Shown piece after piece: positions 1-8,728 of a stretch of DNA of 64,000 nucleotides. Within the stretch, counting starts at the first letter, position 1; each line of letters opens with the position of its first letter. The stretch covers positions 1 through 64,000 of the forward strand of contig NOXC01000010.1 of the NCBI GenBank assembly GCA_003265435.1. Reading direction: 5' to 3'. The notes beneath the pieces are model-generated. The model was not told where the DNA came from, made no database searches, and saw only the letters and a program-made list of their open reading frames with translations. The position numbers were made by a program, and so were the translations under genes. The stretch is from Cellvibrionaceae bacterium AOL6 (GTDB taxonomy: Bacteria; Pseudomonadota; Gammaproteobacteria; Pseudomonadales; Cellvibrionaceae).

Positions 1-66
1 CTGACGCCAGACGCTCGAATTCATGTCTCGATACGGGGTGAAGCACTTGGTGAAATGCGGTGTTAG
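1..66 (+). other. Possible 3' end of an upstream gene
   Basis: Frame 1 is open from the window edge to a TAG at 64-66, and a terminator-like hairpin begins 12 bases later. That is the spacing expected for the end of a gene. Only about 21 codons are visible, so neither the product nor the reading frame can be confirmed. A TGA at 2-4 in another frame is an equally possible gene end. Confidence 0.2.
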
Positions 67-77
67 AATGAGCCACG

Positions 78-143
78 GCCTGGTTCCTTTGATTTGACTG
101 AAGCTTCGCAACTCCATCTTATCAATTGAACCAGGCTTTTTTG
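78..143 (+). terminator. Rho-independent terminator at the left edge
   Basis: Arms at 78-93 and 121-136 pair over 16 positions with two internal mismatches (core GCCTGGTTC / GAACCAGGC). They enclose a loop of about 27 bases and are followed directly by a run of six T. The T run is on the plus strand, so this ends a plus-strand transcript that starts outside the window. It would not serve the minus-strand gene ending at 196. The large loop lowers confidence a little. Confidence 0.6.
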
Positions 144-172
144 TTTCTGCCCGTCAAACTGTGGGACAGCAG

Positions 173-186
173 TGGGTCTGACCCCA
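173..186. repeat. Short palindromic motif GGTCTGACC
   Basis: The plus strand reads TGGGTCTGACCCCA, a near-perfect palindrome just outside the stop codon of the following minus-strand gene. From general experience, strings of this type recur in proteobacterial genomes near REP-associated transposase genes. Only one copy was noticed in this window, so its repeat status is inferred. Confidence 0.3.
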
Positions 187-195
187 TTGCATACG

Positions 196-3100
196 TTAGG
201 TGGCGGCGGCTTCTTTGTGTTTTTCGTCGAGGTGTTTTTCGGCGCTTTGGGTGAGGGCTTTTTCCAGATAGTGTTGCAGCACTTCTGGTGGCTCCTGCAG
301 GAAGACGTCGACGTCTCGAGAGGCCGGGCTGCGGGTGCGTTCGATGGAGCAGAACGCTTCAGCGGCGAGTTCGAGTTGCTGGCTCAGGTTGAGACCGTCC
401 TCAAAGCGCACGTTGGGGTATTTTTCGCAGAACTGGGTGTAGGCGCGCAGGACTTCCACGATGGCGCTCTTGTAGTAAGGCGGATGCAATTGCTGGATGG
501 AGTCATCGATCAGCTTCGCGAAAATTTCTTCGCCTGGTGTCATGGAGCTGCGGACGAGATCGCAGTCGACGACACATTCCTGACTGCCCGCATCGCCAAA
601 CACCAGCTTCGATGCGTGTGCCATACTCTGCCAGATCGCTTCTAAAAATTCGCGATTTAAATTGACGATCAAGCCTCGCTCAACACGCCATTCAAACCAA
701 TCCATGTCCATCGCGTCGGTGTCCAAGGATTTGGACGATGCCGAAATGGAGAAGTAGTTTTTCAGGCCTTTCGTGTACAGCGAACGATGGGATTCGAGTA
801 TCGCTTCAATTTTCTGAAGCAGCTCGCCTGGGCTTAACTGCCCAATTTCCATAACCCCGTCTTTGCTCCAGTCTTTCGAACTGGTGTCGAGGCAGAGTTT
901 TAGCAGGTTGTGAAGGTGGATCGAACGCAGCCCCTCGAACAGTCGAGGTCGAGTGCGTTGCAGGGCGCCGATGGTGGCCAGTACTTCTTGCAATAGGCAG
1001 TGCTCAATCGGGCCATTCGCAACATCGTTTAAGGTGCTCACAATATCCACATTGCTCATCGCGGGATCGAGCGAAAACTCCTGTGACTTTTCGGCACCGA
1101 CGATCACCGAGAAATGTCGTGCTGACAGTACGGAAAGGTAGTCGGCAAGGTCGGTGTGGGCGCGACCTAAAAGCGAAAAGCACAGGCGTGCGAGGAGCCA
1201 GTGCGCTCGGACCTGGGCAATGTCATAGATATGTTCGAGCCAGTATTGTTTTTCAGTGTCGCTCAGGCTCTCATCGGTGTCGATGAATTTTTTCAGCGTC
1301 TCGCAAGCACGCACCTGCGAGCCGCCATCAAACGCGAGCACGGCATAAATTTCCTGAGGCCCGGTAAGCACTTCGGGCACGACTGGAGCCGGTGGGCGAA
1401 TTGGCGTCAGGCAGATTTTCGGCGCATGCAGGCGGTTTTCTCGAGATGCGCGATAAGCAAGGCTCGCCGAGGCATAGCCGACGTTGGCATCAGTACTGCG
1501 CAGTTGCAGGTTCTTCAGTGTTTGAAACAGCGTGCTGGCAGTAGGGGCATCACAGAGTTCAGCCGTCATCATAAACGTGAATACCGGTGCTTCAGTATTG
1601 AGCCAGTGCTTGCGAATATGGGTGATCTCTTTTTTCAACTTCGCGCTGACCAGTTCCGCATCGCGCATGCGGTAGTCGTCTTCCTCACTCTGAATCCATG
1701 ACAGGCACAAGCATTTTTGATTATTGATGTCATAGGTTTGTGAGGTTGCAAGGCTTTGCAAGCGACGTCGTGGTCGGCCGCTAAGTCCTAACGCTTCGTT
1801 CGCGCCGACCTGTGCGTAGGCTTCTACCAGATGAGGTGCTGAGATGACTTTGATCGGCGCGATGTCGTCGATGGATTCGGCGATCACGCCTTGATCGGAG
1901 AGGCGTTTCTTCACCTCTTCATTTTCGGCCAGCACGACCAGGGCCACTTGAGAATAATTAAATCGGGTCGTAGTGCCGCGCAAACGCACGCCGTCGAGAT
2001 CGTCAGCGTCGAGCAAGTGCTCATCAATCAGCACGCCGGTGTAGTAAATACTTTGCGCCCACACCAGCGGGATGTTTTCGTTCGGCACGCGATCTTGCGA
2101 GTTGGGTTCCTGCTTCTCCGCCGCGATATTTTCTTCGGGTAGGTAGTACAGTTCCGGAATCAATTTACGCCCATCGACTTCAACCATCACCGATTCAATT
2201 TTGTGGCGGTAGTACGTCGCGGTTGCGTGGTTGCCGCGGAACAGGGCGCTGACATACAAATACGTGAAAAACAGCGGCCACTCCGATTCGATGTGCTCGA
2301 AATTCGCCAGCTCCGAGTGCTCGTAGTACAGGCGGTTCGCGTCTTCCAAAGCGGTTTGATGGCCATCCCACAAGAAACGCTTACAGCCGTATTTACCGCC
2401 GAGTTTTTTCAGAATTTCATCACGCGTTTTGGTGACGAGTTCTTCGTCGCCGATCGCAAAAGCAGGGAAGCCGATCACGCTGAGCAGGGCACTGTCGACT
2501 TCTTTCGACAGGGATTCACGAGGCAGCAGTGATGCAAGGCTGTTGCGCGCGAGCGAGATGGAGTCCGCCACGGTGTGCACCACCGCGCGCGGCGGCCCGT
2601 TGCGGCCGAACAGGTTGAGGCCGTCCAGGGCCTGCAATGCGGCCTTGGCCATGCCCACCGAGCTGGCATTGATTTCGGTCTTACCGTTGTTAATTTTGTT
2701 GCCGCGCTCCCAAATACCATAGTCAGGGCAGCGATAGGCGCTGCTGACGTAGTAGATGAGGTTCTGCATAAAATCGACTTCGTCGTAGGTGCGCACAATG
2801 CGCAACCCTGAACAGGTCATCTGGGCGACCATCAAAAGGAATATGGATGTCGCGTCGATTTGCAGGTGCCCCCAAGCATCGTCCGCCACGACAGGCAGGC
2901 CGGTTGAGGTGTCGTATTTGGCATGCAGCGAGTCGAGTGGGTTCAGCGTGTGCTTGAAGGTTTCCACTTTATCGGCCTGACGCATCATACTTTGCATCAG
3001 GCCTCGCATCAGTTTGATCGTCGCCTGTTCGAGGATATCCTGTTTCTCTCGCTCGCCCTGTTTACGAAACGCGAGCGCGAGCGCCCAAGGCGCAATAATG

Positions 3101-3255
3101 GAATAGACATTGTCACGCACCCACGCATCGGTGTAATTCCCGTGGGTATTGATCGAGGTGCTGGCAGGCAGCAGTCCGGTGACCGGATTCTGTCGGGACA
3201 GAATAACGGCATGAATTTCATCGTATAGTTGATTCAGTCGGTCGAGTGCTCTCAT
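196..3255 (-). CDS. Glycoside hydrolase family 15 / phosphorylase kinase alpha-like protein
   Basis: A 1019-residue cytosolic protein with no signal peptide. The N-terminal 350 residues carry an (alpha/alpha)6-barrel sequence typical of GH15 glucoamylases. They are strikingly close to the regulatory alpha/beta subunits of eukaryotic phosphorylase kinase: WGHLQIDATS near residue 130, then an IWERG segment and an INASSVGMAKAAL segment around 180-205. Bacterial homologues are usually annotated only as GH15 and their substrate is unknown, so a role in glucan turnover or its control is inference. The ATG start is preceded by AAGG at suitable spacing. The gene diverges from the cytochrome gene at 3434 and the 178 bases between them must hold both promoters. 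No partner phosphorylase is nearby. Confidence 0.85.
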   Translation of the reverse strand: MRALDRLNQLYDEIHAVILSRQNPVTGLLPASTSINTHGNYTDAWVRDNVYSIIAPWALALAFRKQGEREKQDILEQATIKLMRGLMQSMMRQADKVETFKHTLNPLDSLHAKYDTSTGLPVVADDAWGHLQIDATSIFLLMVAQMTCSGLRIVRTYDEVDFMQNLIYYVSSAYRCPDYGIWERGNKINNGKTEINASSVGMAKAALQALDGLNLFGRNGPPRAVVHTVADSISLARNSLASLLPRESLSKEVDSALLSVIGFPAFAIGDEELVTKTRDEILKKLGGKYGCKRFLWDGHQTALEDANRLYYEHSELANFEHIESEWPLFFTYLYVSALFRGNHATATYYRHKIESVMVEVDGRKLIPELYYLPEENIAAEKQEPNSQDRVPNENIPLVWAQSIYYTGVLIDEHLLDADDLDGVRLRGTTTRFNYSQVALVVLAENEEVKKRLSDQGVIAESIDDIAPIKVISAPHLVEAYAQVGANEALGLSGRPRRRLQSLATSQTYDINNQKCLCLSWIQSEEDDYRMRDAELVSAKLKKEITHIRKHWLNTEAPVFTFMMTAELCDAPTASTLFQTLKNLQLRSTDANVGYASASLAYRASRENRLHAPKICLTPIRPPAPVVPEVLTGPQEIYAVLAFDGGSQVRACETLKKFIDTDESLSDTEKQYWLEHIYDIAQVRAHWLLARLCFSLLGRAHTDLADYLSVLSARHFSVIVGAEKSQEFSLDPAMSNVDIVSTLNDVANGPIEHCLLQEVLATIGALQRTRPRLFEGLRSIHLHNLLKLCLDTSSKDWSKDGVMEIGQLSPGELLQKIEAILESHRSLYTKGLKNYFSISASSKSLDTDAMDMDWFEWRVERGLIVNLNREFLEAIWQSMAHASKLVFGDAGSQECVVDCDLVRSSMTPGEEIFAKLIDDSIQQLHPPYYKSAIVEVLRAYTQFCEKYPNVRFEDGLNLSQQLELAAEAFCSIERTRSPASRDVDVFLQEPPEVLQHYLEKALTQSAEKHLDEKHKEAAAT

Positions 3256-3433
3256 ACAACCTTAAACACCTTGTGGCCGGAAAATATTGATTTTGGCGTA
3301 AATTTCAACGTGGGGCCGGCTCCGTTAGAAAATCCACAGGAACACGCTATGATGTGCGCCGTATTGGCGCAGAGAAGGCGCGAAATTCCCATAATGACAA
3401 CGTGCAGTAGTTACCTTAGCAAGGAATAGACCC

Positions 3434-5569
3434 ATGAGCCGGATTTCACAATATTTCGTCGCGTTTTTCCACTGGGCTAACAACAACAGGCGTACATTCT
3501 TGTACGGCTTTATTGCAGTTTGCCTATTGATGGGGCTCATTCTCCTCATAGGCAAGACCTACCAGCATCTCGACAAGGATGAACACCGGGGCGGCTTCGC
3601 CTTGGAAAACGGCGCCTTCGGGGAATCCTACAGCACACCCATCTATCTTGATCAGGGCTGGAGCCGGTCCGATTCCATGTGGTTTTACAATACCACACAA
3701 GGTTCCAACCTGTTGCCCTACGATTTTTTCCTGGTGCTTGAGGAGGCCGAGTCAGAGGCGCTGTTGCGCTCGGCTGAAAACATCGACCGTTTTCGCTACC
3801 TCCCACAAAAGCCCACCTTTTTTAATCCAGATGGCCTGCCTCTCGGCTTCGTCAAAGACGAATATCAGGGTATGGACTATGTCGGGTTTACCTGTGCCGC
3901 GTGTCATACCGGGCAACTAAATTACAAGGGCAAGGCCGTGCGTATCGATGGTGCCCCGGCCATGGCGGACATGAGTGGGTTTATGGCCGCGCTGGATGAC
4001 AGCCTGACCGCAACGCTCAACAACGACGATAAACGCGCGCGCTTCGTCGATGCCGTGCTGGCGCTCGACAGCCACTATCGCAAAGTCGAAGAGGTTGAAA
4101 AGGACCTGCTGCGATGGCAGAAAATCCGCCAGCAGTACAACATCGTCAACCACAGCGAGGTCGAATACGGCTACGCCCGGCTGGATGCCTTTGGTCGCAT
4201 TTTTAATCGCGTGCTGCAATATGTGATCAACAAGCAGCAGGTCCAGCGCCACTTACTGACCGCGCGCTTGGAAAGCGGCGACCGCATGCTCACGCGCGAA
4301 GAAGTCGAGCTTGTGCTCGAGAATATCGACGAGGCGGTCATTGGGCGAGAGCAATTTATCATCATTGTTGAGCGCCTGATGTCGGACGCGCCCGGTTACC
4401 CCAATCTGTCCCTCGATGATGTGTTGATTCTGCGCGACAGCATTTTCAATGAACCCAATGCGCCCGTCAGTTATCCTTTCCTCTGGGACACCGCCCACTC
4501 CGATTTTGTGCAATGGAATGGCATCGCGGCCAACGCAGGCGCAGGGGCGCTGGGTCGAAATGTGGGTGAGGTGATGGGCGTTTTTGCCACACTGGACTGG
4601 ACTGCCGAACGCCCCTGGTGGGCCAAGGTCAGTATCTCCGCGCGTTTGAGTGGGCAGGAAAACAAAAAGCATGTGATCGATTTTAAGTCTTCAGTGGACC
4701 TTGTGAATCTGCAAAGGCTGGAGTCGCAGGTGGGGCGCCTGAAATCGCCCTTGTGGCCGACGGAGGTGTTCGGCGATATTGATATTGAGCTTGCCGAAAG
4801 AGGGCAGCGCTTGTACGCCGAGTATTGCGTGTCCTGCCATGAAGTGATTGATCGCAACGATTGGAATCGCAAAATCATCGCGAAAATGTCGGGCGTCGAT
4901 CGAGTGAACACCGACCCGGCAATGGCCGAAAACAGTGTGCTCTATAAAGGCAGTTCCGGTAATTTTCGCTATACCTATCAAGCTCGAGATGTCGGTGACA
5001 TTATTGTTGAAGATAAGGCGCCTGCAGCGGTGATTTTATCCGCCGCTGCCCGTGGTGTGATTGGCACCCCGGATGCCGACAAACACTTTATCCGCCGCCG
5101 CCTCGACTGGTTGTATTTAATGGCGATGAACTGGTTCACCAACGACATTGAGCCGAGTATCCGCAGTGGAGATTATTCACCAGACACCACCGCACGGCCC
5201 TTCGACTCGCTTTTAGCCTACAAAGCGCGCCCCTTAAATGGCATCTGGGCGACGGCGCCGTATTTGCACAACGGTTCGGTACCCACGCTGTATGATCTGC
5301 TGCTCCCGGCCTATCGCGAAGGGGACCCAGAAGACGGCGAATACCGTCCCGCTTCGTTTATGGTCGGCAGTCGCGAGTTTGACCCTGAAAAAGTGGGCTT
5401 CAAAAGCGAGGGTTACGAGGGCTTTTTGTTTGATACGCGCATGCGTGGCAACGACAACAGCGGCCATGAATACGCCGCAGGACTCACACCTCAAATCGAT
5501 GGACGAGTGTTGCCTGCGTTGGATCGTGATGCGCGGCTTGCGCTGCTGGAATACTTGAAAACTTTGTAA
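3434..5569 (+). CDS. Membrane-anchored di-heme cytochrome c, RoxA / peroxidase-like
   Basis: A 711-residue protein with one N-terminal membrane helix (about residues 23-41) and a periplasmic body. Two c-type heme motifs are visible, CAACH at 154-158 and CVSCH at 465-469. The C-terminal part has the PLNGIWATAPYLHNGSVP block and a VGSREFDP block. These are characteristic of the large di-heme family that includes the rubber oxygenase RoxA and distant MauG / cytochrome c peroxidase relatives. Substrate cannot be read from sequence; oxidative cleavage or peroxide reduction are both possible. Unlike secreted RoxA, the uncleaved-looking hydrophobic N-terminus suggests anchoring to the inner membrane. 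The start has AAGGA nine bases upstream. The gene is monocistronic, ending in a strong terminator. Confidence 0.85.
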   Translation: MSRISQYFVAFFHWANNNRRTFLYGFIAVCLLMGLILLIGKTYQHLDKDEHRGGFALENGAFGESYSTPIYLDQGWSRSDSMWFYNTTQGSNLLPYDFFLVLEEAESEALLRSAENIDRFRYLPQKPTFFNPDGLPLGFVKDEYQGMDYVGFTCAACHTGQLNYKGKAVRIDGAPAMADMSGFMAALDDSLTATLNNDDKRARFVDAVLALDSHYRKVEEVEKDLLRWQKIRQQYNIVNHSEVEYGYARLDAFGRIFNRVLQYVINKQQVQRHLLTARLESGDRMLTREEVELVLENIDEAVIGREQFIIIVERLMSDAPGYPNLSLDDVLILRDSIFNEPNAPVSYPFLWDTAHSDFVQWNGIAANAGAGALGRNVGEVMGVFATLDWTAERPWWAKVSISARLSGQENKKHVIDFKSSVDLVNLQRLESQVGRLKSPLWPTEVFGDIDIELAERGQRLYAEYCVSCHEVIDRNDWNRKIIAKMSGVDRVNTDPAMAENSVLYKGSSGNFRYTYQARDVGDIIVEDKAPAAVILSAAARGVIGTPDADKHFIRRRLDWLYLMAMNWFTNDIEPSIRSGDYSPDTTARPFDSLLAYKARPLNGIWATAPYLHNGSVPTLYDLLLPAYREGDPEDGEYRPASFMVGSREFDPEKVGFKSEGYEGFLFDTRMRGNDNSGHEYAAGLTPQIDGRVLPALDRDARLALLEYLKTL

Positions 5570-5576
5570 GGAAGGC

Positions 5577-5605
5577 GGTCAGAGCATGAGATGCTCTGAC
5601 CTTTT
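5577..5605 (+). terminator. Rho-independent terminator of the cytochrome gene
   Basis: A perfect 11-base inverted repeat, GGTCAGAGCAT and its complement at 5577-5587 and 5591-5601, encloses the loop GAG and is followed by TTTT. It begins eight bases after the cytochrome stop codon. The minus strand lacks a T run after the stem, so it mainly serves the plus strand. Confidence 0.9.
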
Positions 5606-5622
5606 GTCTTGCCGAAGCAAGC

Positions 5623-6072
5623 TTAGTTTTTCGCGGCTTGCTTGGCTTTTTCGATATCGGCCTTGCGTGTTTCTTCGGCCAGATCCATCGCTGCAAAGGC
5701 GGCTTGGCGATCTTCAAATTCAAAAATGTCCTGCAGTGGGCAGCGGCCTTCACGTGTGATGATATTCGCTGTGCCTCCGCCACACACTTCCGAGAAACGA
5801 TCTTCAAAGAGCGCTCGTGGCGCCATATCCAGACCTACGCAACGGTACAGTGTGGTCGCAATGTAATACTTCCTGCCAGCATCGATATTCACGCTGCTGT
5901 CGGAAGCACCGTAACCACGAATGTCGCGCGTCTGAATACAGGCGCGACCATTCTGGCCCGTCTGTTCTTTCAGATAGGCGCTTAACTTGGGGGTGTTAGA
6001 GGTATCAGTGGTGCTGCACCCGGCAAGGCCGAGTGTCAGCAGGGCAATACTGCTCGCAGCAGCTTTAAACAT
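5623..6072 (-). CDS. DUF6491-type lipoprotein
   Basis: A 149-residue protein with a lipoprotein signal peptide: positively charged start, hydrophobic stretch, then lipobox LAGC with the modified cysteine at residue 19. The mature part has a central IDAGRKYYI segment and four cysteines, and a charged alanine/lysine-rich tail. It resembles the small DUF6491 family of gammaproteobacterial lipoproteins; no function is established. The gene starts 28 bases after the stop of tolC on the same strand with a GAGGG ribosome site, so it is probably the distal gene of a tolC transcript. An envelope location is well supported; any link to efflux is inference. Confidence 0.75.
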   Translation of the reverse strand: MFKAAASSIALLTLGLAGCSTTDTSNTPKLSAYLKEQTGQNGRACIQTRDIRGYGASDSSVNIDAGRKYYIATTLYRCVGLDMAPRALFEDRFSEVCGGGTANIITREGRCPLQDIFEFEDRQAAFAAMDLAEETRKADIEKAKQAAKN

Positions 6073-6100
6073 GGCAGATCCCTCGCAATGTTGTGGCGTA

Positions 6101-7495
6101 TCAGAGGTTCGTCAGGTTCGATGCGTCTTTGTACACCGGTGAGTTCTGGTCCAACCACGCGTTCAGCTGAACCAGATCGTCTGCGGTGAGGATACCGGCG
6201 ACGTCCTTGAGGCGCAAGGTGCTCATGATGTACGCATATAACGCCGCGTCGTAGTCGCGCTTGGCCTGATACAGCGAGCGCTGTGCATTCAGTACGTCGA
6301 CGAGGTTTCGCGTACCCACGCTGTACCCAGCCTTGGTGGCTTCAAGTGCACTCTCTGTCGAAATGATCGCCTGGGCCCGGGCCTTCACGGTTGCGACGCT
6401 CGTGGTGACCGTCAGATACTCGGAACGCGCGGCCTGAACCACGTTGCGCTTGGACTGCAAATACAATTCGCGTGCCTGAATGGCAAGTTGTTGCGCCTGT
6501 CTGCGCGAGGCCGAGACACCGCCGCCGTTGTAGATCGGCACGCTCAGCGTGACCCCGATCATTTGTGTGTCGTTGTCGATATCGGAGTATCTGAACTCGG
6601 AGATGTCGGTGTCGTCGTTGTAGCTCGAGTAGCTGCCATTGAACGTGAGGCGAGGGTAGTGACCCGCTTTGGCCGACTTGGCACTGTAGCGAGCGGATTC
6701 CGAATTCGCATCGGCTGCGGCCAGGTTATGGTTGTTTTCCTGGGCAAGGGCCACCCACTCTTCACGTTCTGCCGGTTGTGGAGGCTCAACCACAAACTCG
6801 TCTTTCAGTGGTGCGAGTACGGAATAATTTTCGCCAGTGAGCACCTCAAGCGCTTCAAAGTTGACGGCGAGCAGGCCTTGGTTGATCAGGCGGTCAGCGT
6901 GAGCTGAGTCATAACTGGCCTGCGCTTCATGCACTTCTGTAATCGCACTCAAACCCACTTCAAAACGCTGTTGAATCTGCTCAAGCTGGTGTGACAGCGC
7001 TTCTTCTTCAGAGAGGCTGGTTTCGAGATTGGATGCGGCCTGCAATACATCGAAGTAGGCCTGCGCGGTGCGCAGAATGAGCGCCTGCTGTTCAGCGCGA
7101 AATTGGGCTTCCGCCACGGTGGCGGACGCAGCGCCAGCTTTGAAGCTGTTCCAGGCACCGAGATCGAAAAGCGGTTGTTCCAGTGACAGGGCCCAACCAC
7201 TGTTAGTGGAGTCTGCCTCGTAAGGCAAACCTTGTGCGGGCACGGCCTCACCGGAGGCGTCAGTGGAGCTGTCGGTCCATTCGGCGACGCCGTTAAAACG
7301 TGGCAGGATGCCTGCTCGACCAAGGCCTTTTGCTTCCAGGCCCGCTTCATACGCGGCTTCCGCTGCGCGGAATTGGTGATCGTTTTCTGCCGCTTTGTTG
7401 TAGATGTGAATCAAATCTTCGGCTTGGGTGCTTGCCGCCATCAATACCGCAGCCGCTAACACGCCGCCCCGTGCGAATCTGTTGAACAGTCTCAT
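6101..7495 (-). CDS. tolC: TolC family outer-membrane efflux protein
   Basis: The outer-membrane channel of tripartite efflux pumps and type I secretion. From the chosen ATG at 7495 the protein has 464 residues: a signal peptide ending near ASTQA, then two internally similar halves rich in coiled-coil heptads. Family blocks such as the VGTRNLVDVLNAQRSLY segment near residue 390 and the DYDAALYAYI segment after it are visible. An ATG six bases upstream (7501) is less likely because AGGA directly abuts it but sits six bases from the internal ATG. In enterobacteria tolC lies divergently from nudF, and the same layout is kept here, which supports this gene being the true tolC. Confidence 0.92.
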   Translation of the reverse strand: MRLFNRFARGGVLAAAVLMAASTQAEDLIHIYNKAAENDHQFRAAEAAYEAGLEAKGLGRAGILPRFNGVAEWTDSSTDASGEAVPAQGLPYEADSTNSGWALSLEQPLFDLGAWNSFKAGAASATVAEAQFRAEQQALILRTAQAYFDVLQAASNLETSLSEEEALSHQLEQIQQRFEVGLSAITEVHEAQASYDSAHADRLINQGLLAVNFEALEVLTGENYSVLAPLKDEFVVEPPQPAEREEWVALAQENNHNLAAADANSESARYSAKSAKAGHYPRLTFNGSYSSYNDDTDISEFRYSDIDNDTQMIGVTLSVPIYNGGGVSASRRQAQQLAIQARELYLQSKRNVVQAARSEYLTVTTSVATVKARAQAIISTESALEATKAGYSVGTRNLVDVLNAQRSLYQAKRDYDAALYAYIMSTLRLKDVAGILTADDLVQLNAWLDQNSPVYKDASNLTNL

Positions 7496-7601
7496 TGTCA
7501 TTCCTAGTGTTGGTCGGTCCTGAAATGGGTCGCCCCTAATCTCGCTATGATAACGCGACTGCCTGCAAAAGGTTACCTGACAAATGTCATGAAGACGCGG
7601 C

Positions 7602-7919
7602 TTAAGCGCGCACGTCGATCAGTGCGGGTTCGACCTCGAAATCGCGCACGCGAGAAAAGGTATGAACGGCCTGCATACCTCGTGTGCTCGCCGCGTCGTG
7701 TTGCAGAGGGTCAAGCGGTTGAGGCGTGGCAACACGCAAGAGAAGCGGGCGATCGAACAGAGAAGGCTGTGGGTTGGGCTGCGTGGGCTCGGTATGGTTG
7801 TCAGCTCGCGGTTCAGCTTGTGTGGCGCGCGGGCGTTGCGGTGCCGGCGCCTGTTCCAGAGGGGCGCTGCGCGGCGGTGCAGATGTCGGGTAGGTGGCAG
7901 AGTAGAGATGAATGTCCAT
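7602..7919 (-). CDS. Small hypothetical protein, proline-rich
   Basis: A 105-residue reading frame upstream of tolC on the same strand. The N-terminal two thirds are rich in proline, glutamine and alanine and probably disordered. The C-terminal part, from MQAVHTF to LIDVRA, looks more conserved and recalls short hypothetical proteins of other gammaproteobacteria that end in a similar hydrophobic-acidic motif. GGAG lies about 12 bases before the ATG, which is a weak site. No membrane segment or signal peptide is seen. It fills the otherwise long gap between the divergent tolC and nudF genes. No function can be proposed, and an overlapping opposite-strand frame cannot be wholly excluded. Confidence 0.5.
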   Translation of the reverse strand: MDIHLYSATYPTSAPPRSAPLEQAPAPQRPRATQAEPRADNHTEPTQPNPQPSLFDRPLLLRVATPQPLDPLQHDAASTRGMQAVHTFSRVRDFEVEPALIDVRA

Positions 7920-8089
7920 CGGTACTTATTTCTCCGAGCATCCGCAAAGTATAGTTCAGCAGCAGCGTCGGGGTATATCGCCTATAACTAGATACACGCC
8001 AGAAATTTGGGGCTGAGGCGCGACGGTTTACAGCGTCTGGTCGAATACCTACACTGAGCCGCTTGGCTTCACAGGCAGGTACATCACCG

Positions 8090-8713
8090 ATGGTGCTTAA
8101 AACGTCCCCCTTTACACGCAGCGATGTTGAGATTGAGACGGAAGAGACCGCCTTCCAGGGCTTTTTCCGCATGCTCACGTTTCGCTTGCGGCACAAGCTG
8201 TTTGCCGGTGGATGGAGCCGCAGCATCTCGCGAGAATTGTTTTGCCGTGGAGAAGCGGCAGCGGCGGTGGTGTATGACCCGCGCCGCGATTGCATTGGCC
8301 TTGTCGATCAGTTTCGCGTCGGGGCGATGGGCTCCGAGTACGGTCCCTGGTGTCTGGAAGTGGTTGCGGGCATGATTGAAGGCGACGAGGATCCGGAAAC
8401 ACTGATCCTCAAGGAATTGTCCGAAGAAGCTGGCGTAACAGAAGCGGAGTTGATCCGCATCACCGATTACTATTCGACCCCCGGAGGCTGCAGCGAAAAG
8501 ATTCATCTTTTCTGTGCCGTCTGCGCACTGCCTGATGAAGGCGGGCTCTACGGTCTCGAAGAGGAAGGCGAGGATATTCGCTTCCACGTTGTGCCCGCTG
8601 ACGAAGTGTTTGAACACATGTACGCGTCGCGCGTAAACAATGCGGCGACCCTGATTGGCCTGCAGTGGCTACAGATGCACCGAAGTGAACTGCGCGCCGC
8701 ACATTCCCTGTGA
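8090..8713 (+). CDS. nudF: ADP-ribose pyrophosphatase, Nudix family
   Basis: Hydrolyses ADP-ribose to AMP and ribose 5-phosphate in the cytosol. From the ATG at 8090 the protein has 207 residues, close to the size of E. coli NudF (209). The Nudix box is complete in order: GMIEGDE followed by KELSEEAGV. However, the arginine of the REUXEEXGU signature is lysine. The family-typical YYSTPGGCSEKIHLF block follows. A TTG at 8063 would extend the protein by nine residues, but ATG is preferred for length. Divergent from tolC and followed by the DUF1249 gene and cpdA, as in the enterobacterial cluster. Confidence 0.88.
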   Translation: MVLKTSPFTRSDVEIETEETAFQGFFRMLTFRLRHKLFAGGWSRSISRELFCRGEAAAAVVYDPRRDCIGLVDQFRVGAMGSEYGPWCLEVVAGMIEGDEDPETLILKELSEEAGVTEAELIRITDYYSTPGGCSEKIHLFCAVCALPDEGGLYGLEEEGEDIRFHVVPADEVFEHMYASRVNNAATLIGLQWLQMHRSELRAAHSL

Positions 8714-8728
8714 CAAAGTTGTAAAGTT

